53,266 bases of DNA from an uncultured Clostridia bacterium (GCA_947631025.1 CANRKA010000004.1:1-53266), one strand, 5' to 3'. Shown: positions 27,249-38,188, counted from the first letter of the stretch. Numbers and translations are program-made. Notes: generated by a model from the letters alone, not told the origin.

Positions 27249-29331
27249 TTACATTGTCATTTTTGACATTGTGTTAAATGAACTTGTCATACTTGCTAAT
27301 CCTATAAATACTAGTGGTATTATTAAATATCCTACAAACATACATACCATTGGTGCAAATCCTATTACTTTTCCTATCATTCCTTTTCTTGAAATAAGTC
27401 TATTATTTGATTCTTTACGTTTTTCTTGATAATATGCTCTTTCTGTATCTAGCTCATCAAAAGCTTCTCTTATTGGAATTTTTTCTACAGCTGCTTGCAT
27501 ACTTTCTATTATACGTATCATTTCCTGGTATGATATGTTTTCTTTCATTTCTTCTAGTGCTTCCCATGCTCCTGCTTCGTAGTTATTTATACATTTGCTT
27601 AATGGTTCTTTAAATATATTAGAATATCTTTCTAGCCATTCTAATATCATTTCTACATTTATTCTTTCTATTTTCATAAGCATTAATATAATTGTATGGA
27701 ATTGCATAACTTCATCTTCCATTTCCATTAAACGCATTCTTTTTTGGAAATGTAATAATAGTATTGGTCCTAAATATCCTAGTAAAGCAAATACTATAGC
27801 AATTAATACTTCAAACCATTTTACATATTCACTGTTTACTGTTTGTAATTTTTTCCACACTCTTTCAGCATCTATAGCTCTATCTTCATCTGACACATCT
27901 TTATAATATGTTGAGTACTTCATTGCATAATCTATATCTTGCTGTGTTGTTTTTAATTTTCCTTTAAATTTGTTCAAGAATATATTATCTTTTTCTGTAA
28001 TTTCCATTGCCTTTTTTTCATCTGACTCAGACAAATCGCCGAAGTACGTCATATTCGGTTGTTGGTTGTGTATATACATAATCTACTGCAACCCTATGTA
28101 ATTGTGTAAACAATACTAAAGATACTAAAAATGTTGCTATACATATTGTAATTCTATTTACATATAGCCATTGCATTTTTAACTTAGACGCAGAATCTTT
28201 TAGTAATTCTTTTATTTTTCTGTAATCTTTTGTACCTGGTTTTGGCATAAATAAATTTACTATTTGTTTTGCAATCTTATTTTTATATACTTTTTCTTGC
28301 CATGGATTTTCGTAATTTTTTGTTTGTGTATTTACTGCTCCATTATCTTTTAGTTTTCTTGTAAGCATATAACAAATTGCCGTTAATACAATTATTAATA
28401 CTTGTACAATTAATCCTGCTTTTCCAAAATAAAAGCTTTTTGTAAATGCAAATTGACTTACAGACCAATTTTTAATCATTTCTAAAAATAGCATTGGTAC
28501 AACAGAAATTACAGATAAACTTTGAAATACATAGTCTAGTTTATCTCTTTTTAAAATTTCTAATTGCATTTCTTGTGTTATGTTTGTTAAATTTTTTAAG
28601 TATAAAGAAGAAGATGTATCTGTTTTTCTATCTCCAAATTCTTTTGTTAAATAAGATATTCCAGCAAATTCTTTTAAATAGCTATTTGGTGCTACATCAT
28701 AATATTTTTCTAGTTCCATTTCTGGATCATCTGAAATTAATATTTCATAAATTTTTTCTGCTTGTGCACTTATTTCATTTTCCGTTTCTTGTGCAGTTTG
28801 ATATATTGCTTCTTCTACCATATTGTATTCGTGGTAGGCATGACGTATTTCACTAAAGAAATCTATTTGTTGTTTTAATAAATTATTATCTATTTTATCT
28901 ACACTACCATCTATTATGGTATCTATTAAAAACAATTCAAATACTAATAACATAGACATTAGCAGTACATTTGAATGAGTTAGCCAAATTACTATACCTG
29001 TTAATGGTATTATAATTGCTAGTGCCTTTGTTAATATTTTTGCTGCCTGTTTTCTTGTTAAATATTCATCATCTATGTTTGTTATTTCTAGTCTTCTTCT
29101 AAGTTTTAATAAATATCTTTTTATTATTGGTATTTTTCTATAATTTAAATATAGCTTTTGAAATAATATATCTGTTGAAAAGGAGCTTTTTTCTGTTCCT
29201 TGTCTTAAAGCTTTTATTTGTTTAATTTCTGAGCTTTGCATTTTTTTGTTTAGTATTAAATATGCTATTAAAATTACTGCAAGTAATGCTACTGCTGCTA
29301 TAACTATATATACTAATACTTCGTTTGACAT
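27249..29331 (-). CDS. TadB/TadC-like (GspF-type) inner-membrane protein joined by a CGGC site, 693 aa
   Basis: GspF-type proteins form the membrane platform of Tad/Flp pili. The first 430 residues have an N-terminal helix, a central pair of helices (LAIIIPLTGIVIWL region), a cytoplasmic helical domain and more membrane helices. Frame 0 ends TEYDVLRRFV-stop. Shifting +1 at CGG (28039-28041) gives TEYDVLGDLSESDEKKAMEI and runs on into a second GspF-like half with helices VLIAIVFALLGYLGPILL and a final pair near the C-terminus. An independent start for the second half (ATG 28079) has no ribosome site and would begin with out-of-frame residues. The fused length is an exact codon number. Tad systems usually have separate TadB and TadC, so a single fused protein is unusual; two separate proteins remain possible. 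Confidence 0.72.
28038..28041 (-). other. CGGC +1 site joining TadB-like and TadC-like halves (Gly431)
   Basis: Context CTT CGG CGA in frame 0, with a stop three codons later. Reading CGGC as glycine fuses the two ORFs. It is one of two sites with C rather than A after CGG. Confidence 0.72.
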
Positions 29332-29398
29332 GTTTTTGCTCCTTTCTTTATTTTTTTAAGTTAAATTTAATATATTTACATTTTTTTATATTTATTAG

Positions 29399-31352
29399 CT
29401 ATATTTTAGTTGTTGGTTTTCTTCTACCTCTTTTTGATTCTATTTGTTCTTCGTTATATTCACTTTTTTTAGGTTTTATTCCCCAATTTTTGTTTAAGAA
29501 TTTATCGAATTCTTCTAGGTCTTCATCTGACATATTTAGTCTCATTGCTGCTATGTTCTCATCTGTTATAGGATTTGTTATTACATATTTTCCATCTACA
29601 TATTCCATTATATTTCTGTATGTATATAGTTCATTGTTTGTAATTTTTGTAAAGTAATTTGTTGCATTATCAAAAAATTTATTAAATTTTCCTTCTAATG
29701 TTTTTTCGTTTCTATAGTCGAATGTATATTCATTTTTAGCTTCTATTGGTATACACTCTGTTACTCTTTCTATGTATCTTCTTCCTCTAAAATCTTTTAC
29801 TAAATGTATATCGAAGTTTAATACTTGTACAACTTGTTCTTCTGCTGTTTTTTCATCTGTAAATACTCCTGTTCTTAGCATAGAGTTTCTTAATGCTGTT
29901 ACTAAGTTTGGAAATGTTTTTGCATGGTGTGTAAATAATGTAAACTTAGATGCAACTTGAGCTGCTTGTATCATCCATGATGCTACGGGGTCTGTTGCAA
30001 CTTCTCCGAATTATATTAACAGAACCATCTGTTTTCTTTTGAACATCCAAACCTTCTTGTCCAGAGATTGTATCTGTTTCTCTAAAAGATAATATATTTC
30101 TTGTTGGATATATTTTTCTTAAGTGAAGTTCAAATGCAACCTCTTGAACTCTTATGTTCATTGTTTCGTATATGTTTTCAATCATTCCCATAAGCATTGT
30201 TGTTTTACCAGAACCTTGCTCACCTGTAAGTGATACTATTCTTGCACCTTTTACTAAGAATTTTAGTAAATTAATTGCATCTTCTTTTCCTGGTATTGTA
30301 ATTAATTGCTCTAATGTAGCTCTTTTAACATCAAATTTTCTAACAAAGAATGCCCATGTTTCTGAAAAGCTTGGTCTTACAACAACAACACGAGAACCGT
30401 CTTTCATTTCATTTATTTTATAACCATTTGTATCTGATAATTGTCCTGGGTTATTGTATTTATATATATTTTGGCATACTCTTTTAAGTTCTGCTTCTGT
30501 TCCAAAACTTAAAAATGCTAAACGTATAGATTTACCTTGGAAGAATATCCAAATACTATCACATGCACGTGGAACTTTATGTTCTGCAACTTGTACTAAA
30601 TAATCTCCATCTGTTTGTGCAACTTGGCTTAAGAAACTTTCTGGTAAACCAGAAACACCACCAGAAACACCATCTATATTCATATCTCTAATTTCATCTA
30701 TACTTGAATACCCTTTATAGTGTTGATATATTCTTTGAACTACTACATTTAATTTGTCTGAAAAGGTTAATACAATTTGTTCTTTTTCGTAAATATCATT
30801 TATTTCTTCTGCAGTAATAACATAAGATGGTTTTGTTTCTCCTGCTATGTATTTTAAAGATGCTAAATTATATTTTTTTATTAATTCTGTTAAAGCTTCA
30901 TATCCAAATTCTTGCTTATATACAAATAGTAATATATCAAACTTATCTTGTGCTGTTAATAATGAAGGAGTATCAAATTGAATAGCTCTTGAAATATTTG
31001 TTTCATCTACGCCATATTCTTTTGATAAAATATCATAAATTAACTCTTTTACATATTTTTTATCATTAACATCTCCATAAGTACAACCTTTTAGGGCTTT
31101 CTTTAATTCATATTTTTTATTTTTTCTTCTTTTAAGTTCTTCTTCTGAAAGTCCTATATCATATAAGTTGATTTTAGTAATTTCATCTAGTCTTTTTTTA
31201 ACATATTCTATCATTTTTTCAATTGTATATGTTTTATCATCAACTTCTATTTGTTGTTCTGGAGTTTCATTTTGTTTCTTTTTTATATTGTTATATACTA
31301 CAAGTATAGTAATACCAATAATTCCAATTGTTAAAATTATGTTGATAATCAT
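29399..31352 (-). CDS. TadA/CpaF-type secretion ATPase (read through a CGGA site)
   Basis: TadA/CpaF ATPases are hexameric motors that power assembly of Tad/Flp pili. The start at 31352 follows AGGAAGGAG. An N-terminal membrane segment (IINIILTIGIIGITILVV) is unusual for the family. The middle has the CpaF-like N-domain, then Walker A TGEQGSGKTTMLMGM near residue 390. Frame 0 then fails at VNIIRRSCNRP. Skipping the C of CGG (30006-30008) gives VNIIGEVATDPVASWMIQAA, i.e. the Walker B/GEV motif, and THHAKTFPNLVTALRN (His box) follows. The total is 650 aa. The frame-0 product of 468 aa would lack the whole C-terminal half of the ATPase core. Confidence 0.9.
30005..30008 (-). other. CGGA +1 site in the TadA-like ATPase (Gly449)
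   Basis: Context ATT CGG AGA in frame 0. Reading CGGA as glycine restores the IIGEV motif, whose glycine is conserved in secretion ATPases. Confidence 0.9.
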
Positions 31353-31373
31353 TTTTTACTCCTTCCTAAAGAA

Positions 31374-32210
31374 TTAAAGTTTTAAATTTAATTCTTGAAT
31401 TTTATATATAATTCTGTCTGTTATATTTCTTGTTTCATTTAAAAAATCTATATATTTGTCATCTGTTTTTACAGTTTTTAGTTTTAAGAATAAGTCTGCA
31501 ACTGTTCCTTCATCACATGCATCATTAAATAATGTATTATAAGATAAATAACCTATGTCTTTTCCTATTTTTAAATATCTTGCAATATTTTTAGAATTGT
31601 ATTTAGAAAATCTGTCATATCTGCCTATATATGGGACTATATTTTTCTTTCCTTTTAAATATCCCTGTGATATAGAATTTATATATTGCTCTAAACTACT
31701 ATTTTTTTGATTTATACCGTAAATAATTACACTAGAAGATTCTAATATTTTATTTGTTATTTCATTATTTATATTTCTGTTTAAGTCTACTATAACCATA
31801 TCATAATACATAGAAGCGTTTGAAATAACTTCAGGATAGATTTTAAATATTTCTTGATAATCTTGCTCATTTCCAGTAAAACCTTCTAATATTTCCAATC
31901 TATTTTTAAATACTATTTTAGTATAATTTGTAATTATATTAGGAGTTAACTTTCCACTGTTTGCTGCCTTTGCAATTCCTTGTATTCCTGAATCTATATT
32001 TACTTTGTTTGTGCCTTCAAAAATACTCATTATTCCTTTTTTTGCTTTTTGCTCTTGCCAAAAAGCAGTTGCAAGTTCACTATTATTATAAGTAGAAATT
32101 AGCAGAATTTTATAATTGTGCTCTATTGTCATTTGTGTTGCAACAGCAATAGCAGCAGAAGTCTGACCTATTTCTTTTTTGTTTTCACTCCAAAATGTAA
32201 CTATAGCCAT
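31374..32210 (-). CDS. MinD/ParA-like protein of TadZ/CpaE type, degenerate P-loop
   Basis: At 278 aa it has the ParA/MinD fold pattern: an N-terminal strand AIVTFWSENKKEIGQTSAAI where KGGxGKT is expected, then ILLISTYNNSELATAFW, a middle strand MVIVDLNRNINNEITNKILE in the place of the DxxxG region, and a C-terminal VPYIGRYDRF. The P-loop lysine-Thr pair is replaced (IGQTS), as in the atypical TadZ/CpaE proteins that position Tad systems at the pole. It overlaps the upstream 230-aa gene by one base (stop and start share 32210), so the two are translationally coupled. Confidence 0.7.
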   Translation of the reverse strand: MAIVTFWSENKKEIGQTSAAIAVATQMTIEHNYKILLISTYNNSELATAFWQEQKAKKGIMSIFEGTNKVNIDSGIQGIAKAANSGKLTPNIITNYTKIVFKNRLEILEGFTGNEQDYQEIFKIYPEVISNASMYYDMVIVDLNRNINNEITNKILESSSVIIYGINQKNSSLEQYINSISQGYLKGKKNIVPYIGRYDRFSKYNSKNIARYLKIGKDIGYLSYNTLFNDACDEGTVADLFLKLKTVKTDDKYIDFLNETRNITDRIIYKIQELNLKL

Positions 32211-32902
32211 TATAATTCTCCTTTTTCAAAATTTTTTAAAGCTTTAAGCAATTTGTTTATTTCGTTTTCTCCTATCAGTTCTTCTGCAATATACATTAGA
32301 CTTTCTCTATATTGTGAAGATAAATTTTTAAATTTTATTCTAGATAACCTTTGATTATCTATTATTGCAGATTCATCCCCTAATTCTAATGGAAAATATA
32401 CTCTATAATTGTTCCACATTACTTTATATTCAAGTGATAAATAATCTAAGTATTCATTTTCTTCTTCTAATATTTCTTTAGAAAATATTACCTTAGTTAA
32501 ACTAATGGTCTGATTTATTCCATTTAATATTTGTAATCCTTTTCTTATTGAATATAAATTAAATGATGTTACAAAATAATTTTTGTAGTTATCTATCATA
32601 TAAAAATTTTGAAATGCCTCACTATTATCTGCATCTATAAGAATAAAATCATATTCTAATTGCGTAGTTCCTAAGTATTTAGCAATATTTTCATAATCAT
32701 TAAATCCTATTGCTATATCTATTTCTTCATAATTTGTAATATAGCAAAAAGTAGGATTAATTGTTGGAACTATATATTTTGCTTTTTGTTCTGTTGTTGC
32801 ATCTATAATTAAAACTTTTTTATCTGCTATGCTTAGCATTTTAGCTATATATATTATCATGTCAGTTTTATTGTATGCTCCTATAAATCCTACTCTTTTC
32901 AT
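32210..32902 (-). CDS. second MinD-like protein, strongly degenerate, 230 aa
   Basis: The N-terminus MKRVGFIGAYNKTDMIIYIA holds a vestigial P-loop (GAYNKTD), then KKVLIIDATTEQKAKYIVPT and YDFILIDADNSEAFQNF, which follow the MinD strand order. Key ATP-binding residues are missing, so it probably does not hydrolyse ATP normally. It is encoded directly between the CpaB-like and TadZ-like genes, with overlap to the latter, and may form a pair with it. I know of no established function for such a pair; this is inference from position and fold pattern. Confidence 0.6.
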   Translation of the reverse strand: MKRVGFIGAYNKTDMIIYIAKMLSIADKKVLIIDATTEQKAKYIVPTINPTFCYITNYEEIDIAIGFNDYENIAKYLGTTQLEYDFILIDADNSEAFQNFYMIDNYKNYFVTSFNLYSIRKGLQILNGINQTISLTKVIFSKEILEEENEYLDYLSLEYKVMWNNYRVYFPLELGDESAIIDNQRLSRIKFKNLSSQYRESLMYIAEELIGENEINKLLKALKNFEKGEL

Positions 32903-32916
32903 TTTACCCTCCTATT

Positions 32917-33987
32917 TTAAACATCTGCACTTCCATTTAATGCTTCTAAATAGTTTTCTCTTAATTCTTTTTGTTTTTGAATTTGTTCTTGTATTCCAGT
33001 CTCTACATTATCTGTAGCTTCTTCAGAATGGTTATTTAATTGACTATTTACAGTTTCATTTCTTTGATCTGTATTATATCTTGCCCATAAAGCTTGTTTT
33101 GCAGTTTCAATAATATTGCTATCTGAATTTATTAAATCCATTGTTTCCTTACTTACAGGATATGTTGGAGTAGATTTTGTTTGATTTCCTGGATCTGTGT
33201 ATTTTGCTGCATATAATTCAGACCCATTCATAATATATGCTTCTACTATTGCATTACTCATTGTTAAAATTTCTTCTTCTGATAATTTTACTTCTATTGT
33301 ATCTGTAGAAGGAATTCCTGCTATATCTGGAATAGAAACTTCTTTTTTAGACACAACTATGTAATCTACACCATTTGGTAAACGTAAACGAATATCTACG
33401 AAATCTCCTGTTTCTAATGTTGTTGGTAAAGTTACCATATTAAATTCTTGTGTTCTTACATCATCTGTGTTTACTTCATCACTTTGTGCAACTAATGCTC
33501 TTGTAATTACTGTATTTGATTTCATATCTACTTTAGCAATTAATGGAACATTTGTTAATTTAACTGTTTCTTTTCCACCATTTACTTTTTTAGTATAGTT
33601 TCCATTATCATCCATTTCTATTCTTACTTTAGAACTTCCATCTTGAATGTATAATCCATCTTTATCTGAATATACTTCATTTCCATTTTCATCTTGTAGT
33701 GAATATGTACTAAATGTGCTTGCATCACTTATTGCATTTGCTGGAACTGTAGTTTTACTAACAGTTAACATTGAAAGCATATCTGATGTTATTACTTGTC
33801 CAGAAAATACGTCTGTAGATAAAGTATACACTTGTACCATACTTGCTTTTAATTCTTTTTCCGCTTCTATTTTTTTATATAACATAAATCCTAAAAGTCC
33901 TATTATTATTAAACTTATAAGCAATGTTATTATTACACCTTTCATAAAAGATATATTTTTTTGTCTTTGCATTGGATTACTTGCCAT
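32917..33987 (-). CDS. CpaB/RcpC-like SAF-domain protein of the Tad cluster
   Basis: An N-terminal membrane helix (GVIITLLISLIIIGLLGFML) is followed by a SAF-type domain: VYTLSTDVFSGQVITSDML and a later VTRALVAQSDEV region, as in CpaB/RcpC proteins of Flp pilus loci. Between them sits a small inserted segment with EVYSDKDGLYIQDGSSKV. The C-terminus is a Gln/Glu-rich tail. At 356 aa it is slightly long. It is the first gene of the cluster in transcription order. CpaB proteins guide secretin or wall passage in Gram-negatives; in this Gram-positive setting the role is likely extracytoplasmic pilus assembly. Confidence 0.72.
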   Translation of the reverse strand: MASNPMQRQKNISFMKGVIITLLISLIIIGLLGFMLYKKIEAEKELKASMVQVYTLSTDVFSGQVITSDMLSMLTVSKTTVPANAISDASTFSTYSLQDENGNEVYSDKDGLYIQDGSSKVRIEMDDNGNYTKKVNGGKETVKLTNVPLIAKVDMKSNTVITRALVAQSDEVNTDDVRTQEFNMVTLPTTLETGDFVDIRLRLPNGVDYIVVSKKEVSIPDIAGIPSTDTIEVKLSEEEILTMSNAIVEAYIMNGSELYAAKYTDPGNQTKSTPTYPVSKETMDLINSDSNIIETAKQALWARYNTDQRNETVNSQLNNHSEEATDNVETGIQEQIQKQKELRENYLEALNGSADV

Positions 33988-34146
33988 TTACTATTCCTCC
34001 TTAAAATACATTCTTTTCATCTATAGTTTATTTTACAACAACAATCGACTAAATACAATGAATTATCTCATATGTTATACAAATATAAAAAAAATGTAAT
34101 ATTTTTGTAACATTTTGCTTATTGGTAAAATAATGACAAAAAAATA

Positions 34147-34177
34147 GAAGTGAGATTATACTTTTATCTCTCACTTC
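34147..34177 (-). terminator. terminator of the HAD gene
   Basis: GAAGTGAGA (34147-34155) pairs with TCTCACTTC (34169-34177). The hairpin overlaps the HAD stop codon and is followed on the minus strand by a run of T. Confidence 0.65.
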
Positions 34178-35057
34178 CCATCTCTTTATTTACGTACTTA
34201 TTTATAACTTTTGCTACGCCATCATTATTATTATCATCTGTAACAACATCTGCAATTTGTTTTATTTTTGGATTGCTTTGTCCCATTGCAACACCTAATC
34301 CTGCATATTTTATCATCTTTTCATCATTCATATTATCGCCTATTGCTATAACTTCACTTTTATCTATATTTTCTTTTTCAATAATTTTTAAAATTGAATT
34401 CCATTTATCAGCATCTTTTTTTGTTATTTCTGTATAAAAATATTCTACGGGTGTTTGTTTTGTTCCTTCTTTAATTATCTTTCTAGACATATGTGATACT
34501 TCTAAAACATCTATACCTTTTATATTATTAAATTTCTTCATTATACTTGAAAAAACTATTTTATTATTATCACATATTGTCATTTTAAGAAAATGTTTAT
34601 TTTGAGATTGTTTAATATATTCATACACATTTTCTACTATATTAATATTTGTTCTATTTTCAGAATTTTTTTTGCTATTTTCATAATTATAAAAAGCTAC
34701 ATTATATTTTAATGCTTTTGCAATTACCATATCTTCTGTATATATATTATAATATATACTATTTTCGTCACATATTTTTACTAATTCTAATACTTTTTCT
34801 TTTTCCATAAAATCTTCATATTCTAATTTTTCTTCTTTTATATTATATAAAAGAGAGCCATTTCCGGAAATATAGTAATTACAATTTCCTATTTCTTTTG
34901 CAATATTTTCTACAGAATCTCCTATTCTTCCAGATGCTAATACTATTATTATTCCTTTTTCTATTGCTTTTTGTAATGCTTTTTTATTTTCAAAACTTAC
35001 TTCTCCGTAGGAATTTAGAAGCGTTCCATCTAAATCTATTGCTATTAATTTATACAT
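34164..35057 (-). CDS. Cof-type HAD-superfamily hydrolase
   Basis: A haloacid-dehalogenase-type phosphatase of the Cof/YidA class, usually acting on sugar phosphates or nucleotide-like substrates. Motif I is IDLDGTLLNS at residue 7, motif II is VLASGR, motif III is the lysine region ending in the C-terminal part, and motif IV is AIGDNMNDEKMIKYAGLGVAMG. The length of 297 aa includes the C2-type cap typical of the subgroup. The substrate cannot be read from the sequence. It is transcribed away from the SASP gene and has its own terminator. Confidence 0.93.
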   Translation of the reverse strand: MYKLIAIDLDGTLLNSYGEVSFENKKALQKAIEKGIIIVLASGRIGDSVENIAKEIGNCNYYISGNGSLLYNIKEEKLEYEDFMEKEKVLELVKICDENSIYYNIYTEDMVIAKALKYNVAFYNYENSKKNSENRTNINIVENVYEYIKQSQNKHFLKMTICDNNKIVFSSIMKKFNNIKGIDVLEVSHMSRKIIKEGTKQTPVEYFYTEITKKDADKWNSILKIIEKENIDKSEVIAIGDNMNDEKMIKYAGLGVAMGQSNPKIKQIADVVTDDNNNDGVAKVINKYVNKEMGSER

Positions 35058-35296
35058 ATTATTCCCTCCAAATTTTTATATATTATTTATATATATGTTT
35101 TCTAAAATTGTCAAATTGGATTTAATTTGTAGAATGTAGGAAATAAAATTTGCCATTTAACTTACATCTAAATTAAAAATTTTCAAAAAATTACCAGAAT
35201 ATAATTTTAAAATTTACAAATTATATGTATTAGAAAAAGCAAATTTGTTTTTTCTTTTATAAGCTAAAATAATCATTCCTAGGAGGTGAAATAATA

Positions 35297-35488
35297 ATGG
35301 CAAATTCAAGAAAAGTAGTTCCAGAAGCTATGACAGCTTTAGATAAATTCAAATATGAAGTAGCTAGTGAAGTTGGTGTTAACTTAAAAGATGGATACAA
35401 TGGTGATTTAACTTCTAAAGATGCTGGTAAAATCGGTGGACAAATGGTTAAAAAATTAATAGAACAAGCTGAAAGAAATATGAAATAG
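35297..35488 (+). CDS. alpha/beta-type small acid-soluble spore protein
   Basis: These proteins coat spore DNA and protect it from UV and heat; GPR protease degrades them at germination. The 63-aa product has both family signatures: ALDKFKYEVASEVGVNLKDG, with the GPR cleavage region, and GDLTSKDAGKIGGQMVKKLI. AGGAGGTGA lies 7 bases ahead of the ATG. Expression should be forespore-specific (sigma-G), but I do not see a convincing sigma-G promoter in the upstream 230 bases. Confidence 0.97.
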   Translation: MANSRKVVPEAMTALDKFKYEVASEVGVNLKDGYNGDLTSKDAGKIGGQMVKKLIEQAERNMK

Positions 35489-35649
35489 TTTATAATTTGT
35501 TAAAAATTTATTTTTTACAAATACTGTTTATAACATGAAATATTACGTTTCTTAGAAAATATAATTTTTCTATTAAAGAATTTTAATCTATAGTTATTAA
35601 TGGCAGAAAGTTAAATTTTGCTTTTATATATTTTATTTATAAAATACAT

Positions 35650-35676
35650 AAAGGCAGGATTTGATTTCCTGCCTTT
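35650..35676. terminator. terminator between SASP and PBP genes
   Basis: AAAGGCAGGA (35650-35659), loop TTTGATT, TCCTGCCTTT (35667-35676). It lies between converging genes and is probably used on both strands. Confidence 0.75.
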
Positions 35677-35689
35677 ACTTTTGTAATTA

Positions 35690-38117
35690 TTAATTGTCTG
35701 TATTATTAGAAATTTCACTATCTACATCATTTGTTTTATTTTGTGTGCTTGCATTGTTTGTTGTTTTGTCTGTTGTAGTATTTTTATTTGTATTTGTTGT
35801 ATTATTAGTATTGTTATTTTTTTTATTTGAATTTGAATTACTATTTTGTTTTTCCGTATTTTGTGTAGTTTTATTTACTACATTATTTTCTTTTATTTCA
35901 TTTTTTTCTAATGTTTCTTCTGTTTTTGTTTCATTTTGTTTTGTTTCATTTGTTATTGTATTTGTTTTAGTTGTAGTTTTTATGCTCTCTTTATGTTCTT
36001 TACATTTACCTGGAACTGTTCCAAATAAGTAGTATTCTGTGTATGTGTTTGGACATTCTTCTGTTGCAACACATCCTGTATCTTTACATATTGTAGCTGT
36101 TTTTACTCCGCTAGGAATTTCAAATTTAGCTTTCTTTAATTTTGAATGTATTTTTTTCATTGTTTCAGACCATAAAACACCTGCAGGATTATTACCATTA
36201 AAGTTTATCGTTTCATTCATATCAAAACCATACCATGTTGCTGCAGTATAATAATTTGTAAATCCACATAGCCATCTATCATAGTTTTCGTTTGTTGTCC
36301 CTGTTTTGGCAGCTACATCCATTCCAGAAATTGCGCAATAATTTGCTGTTCCATTTGAGCCTTCAACAGGTTGTTTTAATAAATCTTTAATTATATAAGC
36401 CACTTCTTTAGAAAATACTTTTCTTTGTTTTTGTTTTGTTTTTAATATATCTTCTCCACTACTATTTGTTACTCTTGTATAAAATGTTGGCTCTATATAT
36501 ACTCCATTATTTGCAATTGTAGAATAACCTGCTGCCATTTCTAGTGGGCTTACTCCTTTTTCTTCTCCCCCTAAAGATAACGCTAAATTATTATCTTTTT
36601 GTGTTAAATTTTTAATTCCCATTTTCTTTAAATATTTTATAGATGTTTTAGGTTTTATTTCTTCCATTATTTTTACAAATGGAATATTTTGTGAAGATTC
36701 TACTGCTCTTCTAACAGTTATTTTTCCTTGATAAGAATCATAATCTCCTGGTGCATATTCTGTTCCATCTATATTTGTAAAGGTTGTAGCACTATCATCA
36801 TAAATACTTGAGGCTGTTATTTTTCTTTTAGATATTGCTGGTGCTAATACAGCTAATGGCTTACTTGCAGAACCTGTTTGCCTTAAGCTCATTGTTGCTC
36901 TATTAAATTCTCTTGCTTTAGTTTTTTTCCCTAATCCTCCGCACACAACCTACTACTTGTCCATTTTGATGATTCATTACTACCATTGCAGATTGAGACG
37001 TTTCACCTTTTTGCTGTTTAGAATTTAGCACATATTTTTCCTTTTCAAATTCATTTTCTAAATCTTCTTGTATGCTAGAATCTTGAGTTCCGTAGATTTT
37101 TAATCCTCCCATACATAAATAATTTTCTGCAAATTCTTTACTTATATGTTTTTTATCTTGTAATTCAGATATAACCTCTGTAATTAAAGCATCCGTATGG
37201 TAAGAATATACTCCATTGCTTTTTGTTTCAATTTCTCCATTTCTAAAATTTAGTCCATCTTCTACTTGTTTTACTGCTTCATTATACTCATTTTGATTTA
37301 TATATTTTTGGTCTAACATTTCGCTTAAAACTAATTTTGTTCTTTTATTAATCTTTTCTGAATTGTCTTTTTCCCTAAATGGATTATAAGAATTTGGAGA
37401 ATGATTTAGTGCAGCTAAATATGCACATTCGGCTGTTGAAAGTTCATTAACTTCTTTATTAAAATAATATTTTGCTCCTGCCCCTACTCCGTAAACATTT
37501 GGTCCAACATATATTGCATTTAAATATGTTTGTAAAATTTCATCTTTTTCAAAAAAACATTCTAATTCAAAAGCCATTGCCCATTCTTTTACTTTTCTTG
37601 TAATACTGCTTGAATTATCTCCTGTCATATTTTTTACTAATTGTTGTGTTATTGTACTACCACCAAAAGATGATGAACCTTTATGAAATATATATGAGCC
37701 TATTGCTGCTGTTGTTCTTTTAATATCAACACCATGATGCTTGTAATATCTTTGATCTTCTATTGCAACATATGCATTTTTTAAATTTTCCGGAATTTCA
37801 TTTAGTTTAACATTAATTTGTTTTCTCTCACTACCAATTTCAGCTATTACATTCCCGTTTAAATCTAAAACTTGAGAGTTAATATTTTTCATCATATCTG
37901 TTGAAATTTTTTTCCAATTATTTATTGCCAAAGCACTTATAACTGCTAAAATAAATATTGCAATAAATATTATAATTAATATTATTCTTTTAAAAATCTT
38001 AAATTTTGAACTTTTAGGTTCTACTTCTTCAATATTTTGTTTTCTATTTTTTCTTTTTTTGCTTTTTTGATGTGTTTTTGCTCTATTTGCTTTTTCTTTT
38101 TCGCGTCTACGTGGCAA
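35690..38117 (-). CDS. class A penicillin-binding protein (PBP1A type), read through a CGGA site
   Basis: A bifunctional peptidoglycan glycosyltransferase/transpeptidase. A basic cytoplasmic tail and one membrane helix (IILIIIFIAIFILAVISALA) precede the GT51 domain with AIEDQRYYKHHGVD, GGSTITQQLVKN and AECAYLAAL. Frame 0 fails at GQVVGCVRRIREKN. Skipping the C of CGG (36939-36941) gives GQVVGCVGGLGKKTK, then the transpeptidase domain with SASK active-site serine motif, SSQN, and KTGTTNENYD. The total is 808 aa with an Asn/Thr/Lys-rich tail. The start is a TTG at 38117 behind AAGGAGG. Without the shift the transpeptidase would be lost. Confidence 0.93.
36938..36941 (-). other. CGGA +1 site in the PBP gene (Gly393)
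   Basis: Context GTG CGG AGG in frame 0. Reading CGGA as glycine gives VGCVGGLGKKTK; the first Gly of the VGG motif is conserved at the start of the transpeptidase region. Confidence 0.9.
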
Positions 38118-38188
38118 TTAATGTTCCTCCTTGTAAAGATTTTTTTAAAATAAGGAAAGGGTTTTACTTATCTACGCATTTCTCATAT

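Noticed and set aside
27249..28079. Independent start for the TadC-like half at 28079
   Set aside because: There is no ribosome site ahead of this ATG, and its first residues are an out-of-frame copy of the upstream gene; the CGGC fusion explains the overlap better, although I leave some doubt.
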